A stretch of 64,000 bases of DNA from Haloimpatiens massiliensis (GCF_900184255.1 NZ_LT854640.1:2242945-2306944), one strand, 5' to 3'; numbered from the stretch's first letter, positions 1 to 9,755 are shown. Numbers and translations: made by a program. Notes: a model not told the origin generated them from the letters alone.

Positions 1-739
1 TTCTCTTTTTAATTAATTTTTCATTCAAATCTTCAACAGCTTTATCTGCAGCTTCCTGTGGAGTACATCCTTCTTTCATAAGTCTAACTATTTCATAGGA
101 AATGCAGCCCTTCATTAAGTCTTCTCCAAGTCCAGTAGCTGTTGCTCCTCCTACTTCACTATCTACGTAGAAACCTGAACCACAAACTGGTGAATCTCCA
201 ACTCTTCCTTTTCTTTTCATAAATAACCCACTAGTTGATGTACCAGAAGCCATAGAGCCATTAGCATCTAATGCTATCATACCAACGGTATCATGACCAT
301 CATAAGGACTTAACCCTTTTTCTACAGTTTCTTTAACTCTTTTCTTGTAATGCATTTTAGCTCTATCTGTTAACATATTAACTCTTTCAAAGCCATTTTT
401 ATGAGCATATTCATCTGCTCCAGTTCCTACTAAAAAGCAATTGAATCTTTCGTCACTTAATTTTTTAGCTACACTTATAGGATTTTTAAAATCTCTTATA
501 CCAGCTACTGCTCCTATAGATAAAGTATCCCCATCCATATAAGCTGCATCTAACTCAACTTCACCGTTTTCATTTGGCAATCCACCATATCCAACTGATT
601 TATAAAAAGGATAATCCTCAACCATACTAATTGCCTCTTCTATAGCATCTCCTGCTGGGGCTTTATCTTCTAATGATTTGCATGCCTTAGTTATTCCTTC
701 AACTGCCATTCTCCACGTTGCTATTATTGCCCACTTCAT
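1..739 (-). CDS. Glycosylasparaginase-like N-terminal nucleophile hydrolase (partial)
   Basis: The reading frame starts at the ATG at 739 (ribosome binding site GGAGG just upstream) and runs off the left edge, so the C-terminus is missing; 246 codons are visible. The protein resembles N4-(beta-N-acetylglucosaminyl)-L-asparaginase / type-2 asparaginase. Family members self-cleave before a Thr that becomes the nucleophile. The expected site is visible in GHDTVGMIALD, followed by GSMASGTSTSG and GRVGDSPVCGSG, which carry substrate-binding residues of the family. The reaction would release aspartate from GlcNAc-Asn or a related beta-aspartyl amide. A sigma-54 promoter lies at 789-805, so it probably belongs to the regulon of the activator gene at 1019. 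The precise substrate is unknown. Confidence 0.85.
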   Translation of the reverse strand, partial: MKWAIIATWRMAVEGITKACKSLEDKAPAGDAIEEAISMVEDYPFYKSVGYGGLPNENGEVELDAAYMDGDTLSIGAVAGIRDFKNPISVAKKLSDERFNCFLVGTGADEYAHKNGFERVNMLTDRAKMHYKKRVKETVEKGLSPYDGHDTVGMIALDANGSMASGTSTSGLFMKRKGRVGDSPVCGSGFYVDSEVGGATATGLGEDLMKGCISYEIVRLMKEGCTPQEAADKAVEDLNEKLIKKR

Positions 740-788
740 AAATTTTTTCCTCCATTCTTAATTGTTAGTTATTGATACTTATTATCTA

Positions 789-805
789 TGCAATAACTAT
801 GCCAA
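789..805 (-). promoter_or_regulatory. Sigma-54 promoter of the asparaginase gene
   Basis: On the minus strand the sequence is TTGGCAT-AGTTA-TTGCA, with GG (-24) and GC (-12) at the canonical spacing. The -12 element is about 50 bases upstream of the ATG at 739. Confidence 0.85.
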
Positions 806-883
806 CTATAAAATACACAATGATTTTTCAATTTACTTATGCTTTTAAACACTTTTCCTAACTAATAATTGATTTTTGTATCA

Positions 884-944
884 AGTGTATTGTAGAATAA
901 TACATATACACGTTTACATGGGTTATTTTTCTGCATAGTGTGTT
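884..944. promoter_or_regulatory. Candidate activator sites (AGTGTATT-type)
   Basis: AGTGTATT (884-891) is followed by an inverted ATACAC (906-911), and TAGTGTGTT lies at 936-944, between the asparaginase promoter and the activator gene. Similar motifs occur upstream of the PTS operon (10960-11049). Assignment to the LevR-like activator is inference. Confidence 0.4.
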
Positions 945-1018
945 TTATTTACGCAATTATTGACACAATAATTTAAAATTAATTACACACTTCATTATTT
1001 ATAAGGGGATAGGATATT

Positions 1019-2617
1019 ATGAAAAGAATAGATTTAGTATACAATTCTATAAAAACATTAGATAAAGGTAGTGGAGTAACCACTATTGAAGTTAGTGAAT
1101 TATTAAATTTAGAGAGGTCTAATGTAAGTAAAGACTTAAATTTACTAGTTAATGAAGGCTTATTATATAAAAATAGTTCGAGACCTGTAAAATACTTTTT
1201 AAATAATGCTACTAATGTAGATTTTACAGCAAAATCATCTATGGATAACTTAGCTTATCTCTATCCATCATTGATACCATCTATAAAACTAGCTAAAACA
1301 GCTATTTTGTATCCAGATAACGGAATGAATTGCCTGATTATCGGAGATACTGGCGTTGGTAAATCCATGCTAGCAAAATTAATGCATGAATATGCTAAAT
1401 CACTAGATATTAAGAAAAACATGCCTTTTCTACATTTTAACTGCTCAGATTATTCAAATAACCCCCAGCTATTAAGTTCTCATCTTTTTGGAGTAAAAAA
1501 AGGCACTTTTACTGGCGCAACTGAAAACAGAGCTGGACTAATAGAGCAAGCAGATGGAGGTATTTTATTCTTAGATGAAATACACAATCTTCCTAGTGAA
1601 GGTCAAGAAATGCTTTTTGTCTTTATGGATACAGGCTACTTTAAGAGATTTGGAGAGGTAACAAAAAAAATTCATTCTTCCGCACGTATAATCTGTGCAA
1701 CAAATAAGGATATAAACTCTTCTCTTTTAGATACATTTATAAGGAGAATTCCAATAAAAATTTACATACCGGGATTGGAGGAAAGGCTTTTAGAAGAAAG
1801 ACTTACCCTTGTAGAATATTTTATAAAGAATGAAAGTATAAAACTAAATAAGCCTATTTGGGTATCCTATAACACAATGCTTTGTTTACTATCCTATCAT
1901 TGCCCTTATAATGTAGGTCAATTGAAAAATGATATTAAACTAGCCATTGCTAATGCATATTCCGACTATTTTATTCATAATAAGAAGCAAATTAAAATAA
2001 ATAGTCCTGATTTACCTGATGAATTAAAAAACATGCTCAATACTCAATTATCCCAAGAAAGACTTTTATTAGATTCTTTAGATATGGTAGATGGCTATTT
2101 TATATATGATAAAAATTCCGTAATAACTAGTCATTCATTTTTAAAGCAGAAGCATCTTATTCTTAATAGTTTTAAAAAGCTAATAAAGGATACTGCTAGC
2201 AATATGATTAATAAAGAAATAAGCAGTGAAGCTATCATTGACTTTTTTATAGATTATCTAAATATAATTAAAGATGTTGCTTCAAGTTATCAATACAGCC
2301 TTAATAATTCTGCATACGAGGAGTTCTTATCAAGTTTATCCAATTTAGATAATGAACTTACAAACTACTTTACTGATGATATAGTAAAAAATTTCTTTCG
2401 TATTCACCTTGATATGGTATATGACAGAATTAATCTAATGGACTTTGATTCTCTACCTACTTTAAATAAAATTAAATCTGTTTTTCCAAACTACTATACT
2501 ATATCGTTAAGCTTAAAATCTGTTATAGAAAGAGTTTACAATATTAATTTATCTAATACAGAAATACTTTTCTTAACTATTTTTACTATATATTTATATG
2601 AAAGACCTAGTCTATAA
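1019..2617 (+). CDS. LevR-like sigma-54 activator with one PRD
   Basis: This is a 532-residue transcription activator. Residues 1-65 look like a winged helix-turn-helix. An AAA+ domain follows, with Walker A GDTGVGKS, a GTFTGA loop (variant of GAFTGA that contacts sigma-54) and Walker B LFLDEIHNLP. The C-terminal part resembles a PTS regulation domain with one candidate phospho-histidine (FRIHLDMVYDRIN); the second His expected in many PRDs is not obvious. Classical LevR proteins are much longer and carry EIIA/EIIB-like modules, so this is a minimal form. It is divergent from the asparaginase gene and near the PTS/peptidase operon; both have sigma-54 promoters, so it is their likely activator. 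PTS phosphorylation would set its activity (family knowledge). Confidence 0.85.
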   Translation: MKRIDLVYNSIKTLDKGSGVTTIEVSELLNLERSNVSKDLNLLVNEGLLYKNSSRPVKYFLNNATNVDFTAKSSMDNLAYLYPSLIPSIKLAKTAILYPDNGMNCLIIGDTGVGKSMLAKLMHEYAKSLDIKKNMPFLHFNCSDYSNNPQLLSSHLFGVKKGTFTGATENRAGLIEQADGGILFLDEIHNLPSEGQEMLFVFMDTGYFKRFGEVTKKIHSSARIICATNKDINSSLLDTFIRRIPIKIYIPGLEERLLEERLTLVEYFIKNESIKLNKPIWVSYNTMLCLLSYHCPYNVGQLKNDIKLAIANAYSDYFIHNKKQIKINSPDLPDELKNMLNTQLSQERLLLDSLDMVDGYFIYDKNSVITSHSFLKQKHLILNSFKKLIKDTASNMINKEISSEAIIDFFIDYLNIIKDVASSYQYSLNNSAYEEFLSSLSNLDNELTNYFTDDIVKNFFRIHLDMVYDRINLMDFDSLPTLNKIKSVFPNYYTISLSLKSVIERVYNINLSNTEILFLTIFTIYLYERPSL

Positions 2618-2630
2618 AAGTATATAATCC

Positions 2631-2683
2631 AACCCAGCAATCAGTAATAGTTCATTCATTAATCTTTTACTGAGTGCTGGGTT
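2631..2683. terminator. Convergent hairpin terminator
   Basis: AACCCAGCA and TCAGTAA pair with TTACTGA and TGCTGGGTT, giving a 16-bp stem with one mismatch. It lies between the activator gene and the convergent dipeptidase gene; the T-tract is weak. Confidence 0.6.
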
Positions 2684-2836
2684 ATATATTGATTGAAAAA
2701 TAAATCAGAAATTTTCTAAATGAAATGAAAAAAGTCCACATTATTGATATTGGATATTTGCTATTTATAATTTCAATTATTATCTAATATAAATTCTAAA
2801 AATCATGCGCAAAGTTGAGATATTAATATTACTAAA

Positions 2837-4222
2837 TTATTTAGCTAATTCATAAATTGCTTTAGCATAAATTTTAATACATTTTTCAAGTAAGGATATT
2901 TCTATAAATTCATTAGCTTTATGAGCTAAATCCTCACTACCTTTAAATAAGGCTCCAAAAGCTACTGTATTAGGCATTAATTTAGCATAAGTTCCTCCAC
3001 CTGTAGATAAAAGTTCCGCTTCCTCCCCTACTATATCTTCATATGATTTTTTTAAAGCTTTTATCATTTTATGCTCCTTTGGGAAATGCAATGGTGGATT
3101 ATGATTTCCCATATGAAAAGTTAAATTAGTATCTTTTATTTTCTCATTAATATTGTTTACTATACTATCACTAGAAACTGTAACTGGATACCTAATGTTA
3201 AATCTCATGCGTATTTCTGAACTATTACCATTAATAATTCCCAAGTTTAAAGTTAAATTTCCAGACTCCTCATCCCAAAAATTTATTCCTAATTTACTTC
3301 CACTATAATCCTTTCCAATTAACTGTGAAAAATCCTTTAAAAACATTGTAAAGCTATCTTGAAAATCTAATATTTCATTTAAGTATAATATCATATTAGC
3401 TATAGCATTTTCTCCTGCTTCTGGTGTACTTCCATGAGAAGCTTTTCCTCTGCTTATTATAATAATGTGATTTTCATGAGATTCTAAATCTATTCTATAC
3501 TTTTCCTTTAAACCTTCATCTTTAAATACCTGAAGTAATTTAGAATTGCCATCATGTATTATTTTACACTCACAATAATCAGGAACTATATTAGATTTTT
3601 TGCCACCTTTTATATAGTCTATTTTATAGCCACAAAGATTATTTTCTAACTTTTGAACTAATTCAAAGGTAAAAATACCCTTTTCAGAGGTTACTATTGG
3701 AAAGTATGCATCTGGAGTGAAACAATATTTAGGTGCTTTTTCTTTCTTTAAATAATAGTCTATATCCTCTGTACCAGATTCTTCATTAGTTCCAAAAATA
3801 ATTCTAACTTTTTTGGATAATTTAACATTAGAATCCTTTAATAGTTTTGCTGCATAAAGAGCTGCCATTATTGGCCCTTTATCATCTATGGCTCCTCTAG
3901 CGTATAATTTTTCATCTTTTATTATAGGTTCAAAGGAATTTGTATTCCAACCATTGCCTTCCGGCACCACATCTATATGTCCTAATACTCCTACGTATTC
4001 ATCACCCTGTCCAAACTCCGCATAGCCTACATAGTTATCTAAATTAACTGTATTAAATCCATAGGATTTAGCTATGTCCAATACACAGTTTAATCCTTTT
4101 GCTACTCCCTTACCAAAAGGATTAAATTCATCAGGCACATCTTTAATTGTTTTTTCCTTTAATACAATTTTTAAATCCTCTAAAAAACTATTATTTATTT
4201 TAATATCTTTAATAAATTCCAT
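2837..4222 (-). CDS. pepV: PepV-type M20 dipeptidase
   Basis: A zinc dipeptidase of the M20 family, about 461 residues, which matches PepV. Metal-binding segments are visible: GHIDVVPEG, then RGAIDDKGP with the bridging Asp, FGTNEESG with the catalytic Glu pair, FTPDAYFP, and a C-terminal His in LAHKANEF. It would cleave dipeptides in the cytoplasm. I chose the ATG at 4222 rather than the upstream GTG (4231) because AGGAG is better spaced to it. It is the last gene of the PTS/peptidase operon, 30 bases after the M42 gene. Confidence 0.88.
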   Translation of the reverse strand: MEFIKDIKINNSFLEDLKIVLKEKTIKDVPDEFNPFGKGVAKGLNCVLDIAKSYGFNTVNLDNYVGYAEFGQGDEYVGVLGHIDVVPEGNGWNTNSFEPIIKDEKLYARGAIDDKGPIMAALYAAKLLKDSNVKLSKKVRIIFGTNEESGTEDIDYYLKKEKAPKYCFTPDAYFPIVTSEKGIFTFELVQKLENNLCGYKIDYIKGGKKSNIVPDYCECKIIHDGNSKLLQVFKDEGLKEKYRIDLESHENHIIIISRGKASHGSTPEAGENAIANMILYLNEILDFQDSFTMFLKDFSQLIGKDYSGSKLGINFWDEESGNLTLNLGIINGNSSEIRMRFNIRYPVTVSSDSIVNNINEKIKDTNLTFHMGNHNPPLHFPKEHKMIKALKKSYEDIVGEEAELLSTGGGTYAKLMPNTVAFGALFKGSEDLAHKANEFIEISLLEKCIKIYAKAIYELAK

Positions 4223-4252
4223 AATACTCACTCTCCTAAATTTTTCGTAAAG

Positions 4253-5356
4253 CTATCTATTATTATCTTTTATTTCTTCTATCAATTTCCAATTTAATAT
4301 TTTACAAAACTCTGCAATAACCTTTACTGTTTGTACATAATCTTTTCGATGAATTATTAATCTAGGTGAATGCATATATCTTGTTGGTATAGATAATGTC
4401 ATTGTTACAATACCCTGAAATGTTTTGTGTATATTTCCTGCATCCGTGCCGCCTGCAGTCATACAATCATAGTTTATATCTAATCCTAATTTCTCAGAAA
4501 TTTCTTCTAACTTTTTAATTAATCCTCTATTCGCTAGTGTTGAAGAATCTAGTATACTAAGTATTACTCCTCCACCTAGTTTTACTTCCCCTTTATCCAT
4601 TGGAGTATCCTTAGCTGTTGTCACATCTAATGCAAAAGCAATATCTGGTTTTACAACCTGTGTGGAAGTTCTAGCTCCTCTTAATCCCACTTCTTCTTGA
4701 ACTGTGCCAACTGCATAAATATTTGCACAATGCTCAACGTTTTGAAGCTCCTTCAATACATCTATCGCCACTGCCACACCTATTCTGTCATCCCACGCCT
4801 TACCTGCTAAATAATTTGGATTATTCATAATCTTAAATTTAGAATTAGGCGTTATCATATCTCCAATTTGTATTCCCAATTCTTCTGCCTGTTCTTTTGT
4901 ATCTATCCCTAAATCCATAAACAAATCAACAGGCTTAATTACTTTTGCCTTCTCTGAAACTGACATTCCATGTGGTGCACGACTTCCAATGATACCAGTA
5001 ATTTTTTTACCTTTTGATGTGGTTAAAATCATTTCCTGTGAAGGCAATACATGTCCCCACCATCCCCCTACAGGTAATATTTTTATATAACCTTTGTCAT
5101 CAATATCTCTTACCATAAATCCTACTTCATCCATATGTCCAGCAATCATAACCCTTGGTCCATTATTCTTACCTTTTTTTAGTCCAATAATCGATCCTAG
5201 GTTGTCATATAAAATTTCATCAGCATAATTATCTAAATACTTTTTAACAACTCTACTAACTTCTTTCTCACAACCTGATATTCCATCAGCTTCACTTAAC
5301 TCCTTTAGCATTTGTAAATCTACATTGCCATATGGTTCTATCCTATTTTCACTCAT
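4253..5356 (-). CDS. M42 family metallo-aminopeptidase
   Basis: A cytosolic aminopeptidase of the M42 (FrvX/YpdE/TET-like) family, 367 residues. All five metal-ligand segments are visible: GHMDEVG, AWDDRIG (bridging Asp), QEEVG (catalytic Glu), ALDVT and the late His in PTRYMHSP. The start at 5356 follows GGAGG with good spacing; an in-frame ATG nine codons upstream has none. M42 peptidases sit in E. coli PTS operons too (frvX, sgcX, ypdE), which matches this context. It is a paralogue of the neighbouring 5411-6487 gene, which has lost ligands. Confidence 0.88.
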   Translation of the reverse strand: MSENRIEPYGNVDLQMLKELSEADGISGCEKEVSRVVKKYLDNYADEILYDNLGSIIGLKKGKNNGPRVMIAGHMDEVGFMVRDIDDKGYIKILPVGGWWGHVLPSQEMILTTSKGKKITGIIGSRAPHGMSVSEKAKVIKPVDLFMDLGIDTKEQAEELGIQIGDMITPNSKFKIMNNPNYLAGKAWDDRIGVAVAIDVLKELQNVEHCANIYAVGTVQEEVGLRGARTSTQVVKPDIAFALDVTTAKDTPMDKGEVKLGGGVILSILDSSTLANRGLIKKLEEISEKLGLDINYDCMTAGGTDAGNIHKTFQGIVTMTLSIPTRYMHSPRLIIHRKDYVQTVKVIAEFCKILNWKLIEEIKDNNR

Positions 5357-5410
5357 GAGCTTTCCTCCAACACATTTATTCATATATTTTATACACTAAA
5401 TATATGAATT

Positions 5411-6487
5411 TTATCTATTTTCTGACTTGAATTTTTCAATAGTTTCTTCATCTAATGATTTAATTACTTCTATGATCGCTTCTTTTGCAGCTATGTAATC
5501 ATCCACATGAATAATTGAACTATTTGTATTTATATTTCTAGCACATATATTAGTAGTTAAAGTTGGGCAACCTATAAGTAATTTATGAATCCATCCAGCA
5601 TCTCCATCTCCCATGGAGTAAAAATATTGATGCTTTATATCTTCCGATTTACAAATATTAACTAAATGATTTAAAAGCGTTCTATTAGGCATCATAGATT
5701 TATCATAATAATTAATTAATACACCTTCTCCTAACTTACCCATTGATTCTTTATTACCATTCACATCATTTGCTCCTAAACAATCCATTACAATGCCTAA
5801 ATCAGGCTTAATTAGATTAGTAGAAGTTTGAGCGCCTCTTAATCCAACTTCTTCTTGCACTGTACATCCAATATATAAATCCACATCTAAATCCACATCT
5901 TTTAACGCTTCTAATATTTCAATACCCATAACACAACCATAACGATTGTTCCAAGCTTTAGAAATAATTCTTTTATCTCCTGCCAACACTTCAAATTGCC
6001 CATCAGCTACAATTGAGTCTCCTAACTTTATTCCTAATTTATCAATTTCCTCTTTGCTAGTTGCCCCAATATCTACTAATAGTTTACTCACTTCTATTGC
6101 CTTAGACTTGTCTCTTTCAGAGCCATTATCTATTATACTTCCCTTAAATTCCTCGCCCTCTCTGTTTATTAATCTAACTCTTTGAGCTAATAAAGCTTGA
6201 TTTTCAATATTGCCTAAAGGTAATATTTTAATTAATCCCATATCTGTAATTCCATTAACTATAAATCCCGCTTCATCCATATGCCCACAGATCATAACTC
6301 TCTTAGCATTTTCTTTTCCACAAGATTTTACTGCAAAAACTGAACCTAAATTATCGAAAATTATTTTATCTGTGTATTTTCTATAATGCTTTTGCAATGC
6401 CTTTGAAATGTATTTTTCATTACCTGAAATTCCGATTGTTTGAGTAATTTCTCTCATTAATTTTAGTGTGCTATCACTTAATTTCAT
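5411..6487 (-). CDS. M42-like protein with missing metal ligands
   Basis: A 358-residue paralogue of the M42 peptidase next to it, aligned over its whole length. The first His (GHMDEAG), the catalytic Glu pair (QEEVG) and the Asp in VMDC are kept. The bridging Asp is Asn (AWNNRYG, residues 180-181), and the late metal His is Asn320 (RNINTNS instead of RYMHSP). Two of five ligands are therefore gone and ordinary two-metal hydrolysis looks impossible. The frame is intact and well spaced in the operon, so it is probably expressed. M42 enzymes form dodecamers; a structural or regulatory partner role for the active paralogue is one possibility (inference). Confidence 0.8.
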   Translation of the reverse strand: MKLSDSTLKLMREITQTIGISGNEKYISKALQKHYRKYTDKIIFDNLGSVFAVKSCGKENAKRVMICGHMDEAGFIVNGITDMGLIKILPLGNIENQALLAQRVRLINREGEEFKGSIIDNGSERDKSKAIEVSKLLVDIGATSKEEIDKLGIKLGDSIVADGQFEVLAGDKRIISKAWNNRYGCVMGIEILEALKDVDLDVDLYIGCTVQEEVGLRGAQTSTNLIKPDLGIVMDCLGANDVNGNKESMGKLGEGVLINYYDKSMMPNRTLLNHLVNICKSEDIKHQYFYSMGDGDAGWIHKLLIGCPTLTTNICARNINTNSSIIHVDDYIAAKEAIIEVIKSLDEETIEKFKSENR

Positions 6488-6610
6488 ATTTCTTTACCCC
6501 TTTTCTTTCATGTATGTCTTATTAATATGTGTGCGTCTTATTAATATGAACTAATAACCTTTTTGTGGTTTAATCATAACCTTAATAAAAATAATTTTGT
6601 TTATAATATT

Positions 6611-7735
6611 TTATTTTGCTAATTTATAAATTGCCTGAGTGTATATTTTTGCATTTAAAATAATATCGCTAATGTCCATATATTCATTAGGATTATGTGC
6701 AATACCCTTTTGTCCTGGAAAAGATGGTCCAAAGGGTACAATGTTAGGCATAAGTTTCGCATAAGTTCCACCTGTAGTTGTAACTGGAGTACCGTCTAAA
6801 CAGGTAACTTCCTCATATGCTTCCTGCAAAGACTTAACTAAAAAACAATCTTTTTCAAACCTAACTGGATTATAATTTTGTAATAATTCTATTTGAAAAT
6901 TAGTTGAAATTTTAGATTCTATTTGTTCAATTATTTCTTCTATAGTGCATACAGCTGGATAACTTAAGTCAAATTGAAAATTTAAACAACCTTCCTTCAT
7001 ATCTAAATAGTACTTTCGCATCTCCATAGCTCCAAACTCTTTATCATTATAATTAATTCCTAATCTATCGCCATCTGATTTACTAGATAAAAAGTAATCG
7101 TTAACCATATTAAAAAATTCTTGCGTTAATTCTTCATAATTTTCTTTATACACCTTTGTTCCTATCTTAATTTTAGCCCTGCCCCTCTCACCATAAACCA
7201 CTGGATACTTGCAATCAGGCGTAAACCCCATAATTGGAGGTTTTTCCTTTGTCAAATAATAATTTAAATCTTTAAATCCACTTTCTTCATCAGTACCAAA
7301 TATAATGCGTACTGGTTTGTTCAATTTTAAATTACATTCCTTTATGACATATAATGCATATAGAGCACTAATAATTGGTCCTTTGTTGTCTAGTACCCCT
7401 CTACTATAAATTTTGCCATCTTCAACGTGTCCACTAAATGGTGGGTTATTCCATCCCTCTTCTATAGGAACCACATCTAAATGTCCTAAAACTCCTATAT
7501 AATCTTCTCCTTCACCTAATTGTGCATATCCTATATATCCATCAATATTTTTTGTTTTAAAACCTAATTCTTTAGAAATTTCTAGTGCCTTCATTAGTGC
7601 ATTATTAACATTTTCTCCAAAGGGTGCCTGTGGCTTTGCTTCACCCTTTATACTTGGTATTTTTACCACTTCTATAATATGTTCTATTAGACTATCTTTT
7701 AATTCATCTATTTTATTATTTAAAATTTTTTCCAT
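6611..7735 (-). CDS. M20 family dipeptidase, short form
   Basis: A 374-residue M20 peptidase related to PepV but about 90 residues shorter, mostly in the central lid region. Metal-site segments are kept: GHLDVVP, RGVLDNKGP, FGTDEESG, FTPDCKYPV and AHNPNEY. It probably hydrolyses dipeptides or N-substituted amino acids; the reduced lid suggests a specificity different from PepV. It lies between the GrdB-like gene and the inactive M42 paralogue in the PTS/peptidase operon. Confidence 0.82.
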   Translation of the reverse strand: MEKILNNKIDELKDSLIEHIIEVVKIPSIKGEAKPQAPFGENVNNALMKALEISKELGFKTKNIDGYIGYAQLGEGEDYIGVLGHLDVVPIEEGWNNPPFSGHVEDGKIYSRGVLDNKGPIISALYALYVIKECNLKLNKPVRIIFGTDEESGFKDLNYYLTKEKPPIMGFTPDCKYPVVYGERGRAKIKIGTKVYKENYEELTQEFFNMVNDYFLSSKSDGDRLGINYNDKEFGAMEMRKYYLDMKEGCLNFQFDLSYPAVCTIEEIIEQIESKISTNFQIELLQNYNPVRFEKDCFLVKSLQEAYEEVTCLDGTPVTTTGGTYAKLMPNIVPFGPSFPGQKGIAHNPNEYMDISDIILNAKIYTQAIYKLAK

Positions 7736-7861
7736 ACTATGCTTGTGCTTTAAATCTAATATTTTATATTCACATAATTTGTATATTTTATAAAAGCACT
7801 ACCTCCATATTTCATATTCTTATGTGAAAAGGTAGCCTAACTAAATTAGACTACCTATTTT

Positions 7862-8383
7862 TTAATAACATATTTTCTTTATATAATCACTTATATCTCC
7901 GCCGTCAACTTTCTTCTTAGCTAAAGCACAAATATTTCTAAGTGATTCACTTAACCCTGTTCCACCCTTTTTAGGCATAACTACAATATTTACTAAATCC
8001 TTATATTCTGAGATAGTTTCTTCATTTTCCTTTGACATTGCAGCTATAGCTGGAATATCAGTTTTTTCATTTATTTCATGAGCTAAAACTGCACACATTT
8101 TTGCATATCCAGCATAATTAAAAGCTGGTCCACATATAACTACATCTGGATTGATTTTTTTTACCATGGCAGTCATTTTTAATTTTACCTCATCTTCATT
8201 TTTTTTAAAAAATCCATCTCCACAATATAAACAAGCTACAACCTTTCCATCTACTTGTTTTAATGCCGGTTCTAACATACTTGCTGAACCTATAGCCATA
8301 GCTTTACCACCTAAAGGCAAATTAGGGTTTTCCTTACCACCTTGCCCTGCTTGGGTTTGGTCAAATATCATTAAAACCTTCAT
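7862..8383 (-). CDS. GrdB-like reductase-domain protein
   Basis: A 173-residue protein resembling the N-terminal half of glycine/sarcosine/betaine reductase protein B (GrdB): VVACLYCGDGFFKKNEDE and VVICGPAFNYAGYAKMCAVLAHE match the GrdB core. It is far shorter than GrdB (about 430 residues), has no selenocysteine region, and ends on TAA, so it is a stand-alone family member and not a truncation at an in-frame UGA. The start follows AGGAGGTAAAGCA, which overlaps the EIIC stop. Its place between PTS and peptidase genes suggests a step in processing the imported substrate. The actual reaction is unknown. Confidence 0.65.
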   Translation of the reverse strand: MKVLMIFDQTQAGQGGKENPNLPLGGKAMAIGSASMLEPALKQVDGKVVACLYCGDGFFKKNEDEVKLKMTAMVKKINPDVVICGPAFNYAGYAKMCAVLAHEINEKTDIPAIAAMSKENEETISEYKDLVNIVVMPKKGGTGLSESLRNICALAKKKVDGGDISDYIKKICY

Positions 8384-8394
8384 TGCTTTACCTC

Positions 8395-9744
8395 CTAAAG
8401 GTCATCAAAGGATAAATCATCAAATGAAATATCTTCTTCGTCTGATGCGTTATTCTTTGCTTCTTCTTCATCTTTTAAGTATTGTTTATCTAACATTTTT
8501 ATAAATGGATAGTAAATTAAACATCCAAGTACTAGCAATCCTATTTGCCATACTCCTGCAAATAAGCTTCCTGTGGATAGGTATCCTGAAAATCCTATTG
8601 GAGTAGTCCATGGCAATGATACCCCTGTAGTATAAGGAATAATTCCCGCCTTAGTTGCAAATGTAGAAAGCATCAAATTGATTATTGGAACTCCAACAAA
8701 AGGAACAATTAATATTGGATTTAACACGATAGGTAATCCGAAAATAATTGGTTCATTTATTCCAAATATTCCTGGAACAATTGACAACTTACCTAATTGT
8801 GTAATTCTCTTTGATTTACAGAATAATAACATTACTATAACTAGTGAAAGAGTACTTCCTCCCCCTCCAAAACCTGTAAAGAAGTTTGAAAATGGGTCTG
8901 TAAATATGTTTGGCAATGCCTTTCCTGCTTCAAATGCTTCCAAGTTTTCAATTGTTAATATTTTTAAAATTGGTGAAAATACTGAATTTGCAACTGCTGG
9001 ACCATTGATTCCAAAGAACCAGAAAACTGTACATACTAAGCTATAAATAACTTGTGCTATTAATGTATTTCCTGCTCCTTGCAGTGGTGTTTGTAATACT
9101 GTATATATAAAATTATGTGCTGATTCAAATGGTGTAAGCTCAAATCCTACACGTACAAGGAAAAATATCCCAATAACTATTGCACTAGGAATTAAAGCTG
9201 CAAATGAATCACATACTGCTGGTGGAACTCCATCTGGCATTTTAATTGTCCAGCCTTTTTTATAAGCCCAAGTAAACACATATACTGATAATATAGATAC
9301 AATAAGTGCCAAAAATATACCGTTAGAACCTACGTATTCAAAACCTAGTGCACTCATAGTTTCTGGTCCTTTAACACCTTCAAATGGAATTCTTGTTGGC
9401 ATAAGAATAATGAAAGCAACCATTGCTACCACAGCACCTTGAATTTTATCCCCTTTTAGTTCTCTAGCATAAGCATATCCTGTACCCACACAAGTTAATA
9501 AACCAATTATATTAAATGTTGCTCTAGATACATTTGTAAACCATGATTCCCAACCTTCTCCAAGAAATCTTGTCCAGAACTCTGACCAACCTGGTACTGG
9601 GAAATTAGCTATTAATAAGAAAATAGATCCTACTATAAGTAATGGCGTCGTTATTAAAAATCCATCACGAACTGCAACTAAAACTTTATTTCTTCCAAGC
9701 TTATCTGCAATTGGAACTAATACTTTTTCTAACGCTGCAAACAT
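8395..9744 (-). CDS. PTS EIIC, lactose/cellobiose family
   Basis: A 449-residue polytopic membrane permease of the Lac/cellobiose (CelB) EIIC family. The N-terminus (LEKVLVPIADKLGRNKVLVAV) and the FGINEPIIFGLPIVLNP segment, with the conserved NEP motif of sugar binding, are diagnostic. About ten hydrophobic segments are present, and an acidic C-terminal tail ends in a repeat-like FDDLSFDDL. It follows EIIB by 11 bases. No EIIA gene is visible in the window, so EIIA must come from elsewhere. The substrate is not predictable; peptidases and asparaginase in the regulon suggest a sugar-amino-acid or glycopeptide-derived compound. Confidence 0.88.
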   Translation of the reverse strand: MFAALEKVLVPIADKLGRNKVLVAVRDGFLITTPLLIVGSIFLLIANFPVPGWSEFWTRFLGEGWESWFTNVSRATFNIIGLLTCVGTGYAYARELKGDKIQGAVVAMVAFIILMPTRIPFEGVKGPETMSALGFEYVGSNGIFLALIVSILSVYVFTWAYKKGWTIKMPDGVPPAVCDSFAALIPSAIVIGIFFLVRVGFELTPFESAHNFIYTVLQTPLQGAGNTLIAQVIYSLVCTVFWFFGINGPAVANSVFSPILKILTIENLEAFEAGKALPNIFTDPFSNFFTGFGGGGSTLSLVIVMLLFCKSKRITQLGKLSIVPGIFGINEPIIFGLPIVLNPILIVPFVGVPIINLMLSTFATKAGIIPYTTGVSLPWTTPIGFSGYLSTGSLFAGVWQIGLLVLGCLIYYPFIKMLDKQYLKDEEEAKNNASDEEDISFDDLSFDDL

Positions 9745-9755
9745 TTTAAGCCCCC

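Noticed and set aside
7862..8383. Truncated selenoprotein (GrdB with read-through UGA)
   Set aside because: The stop is TAA and the following bases do not continue the GrdB frame; it is a short stand-alone family member.
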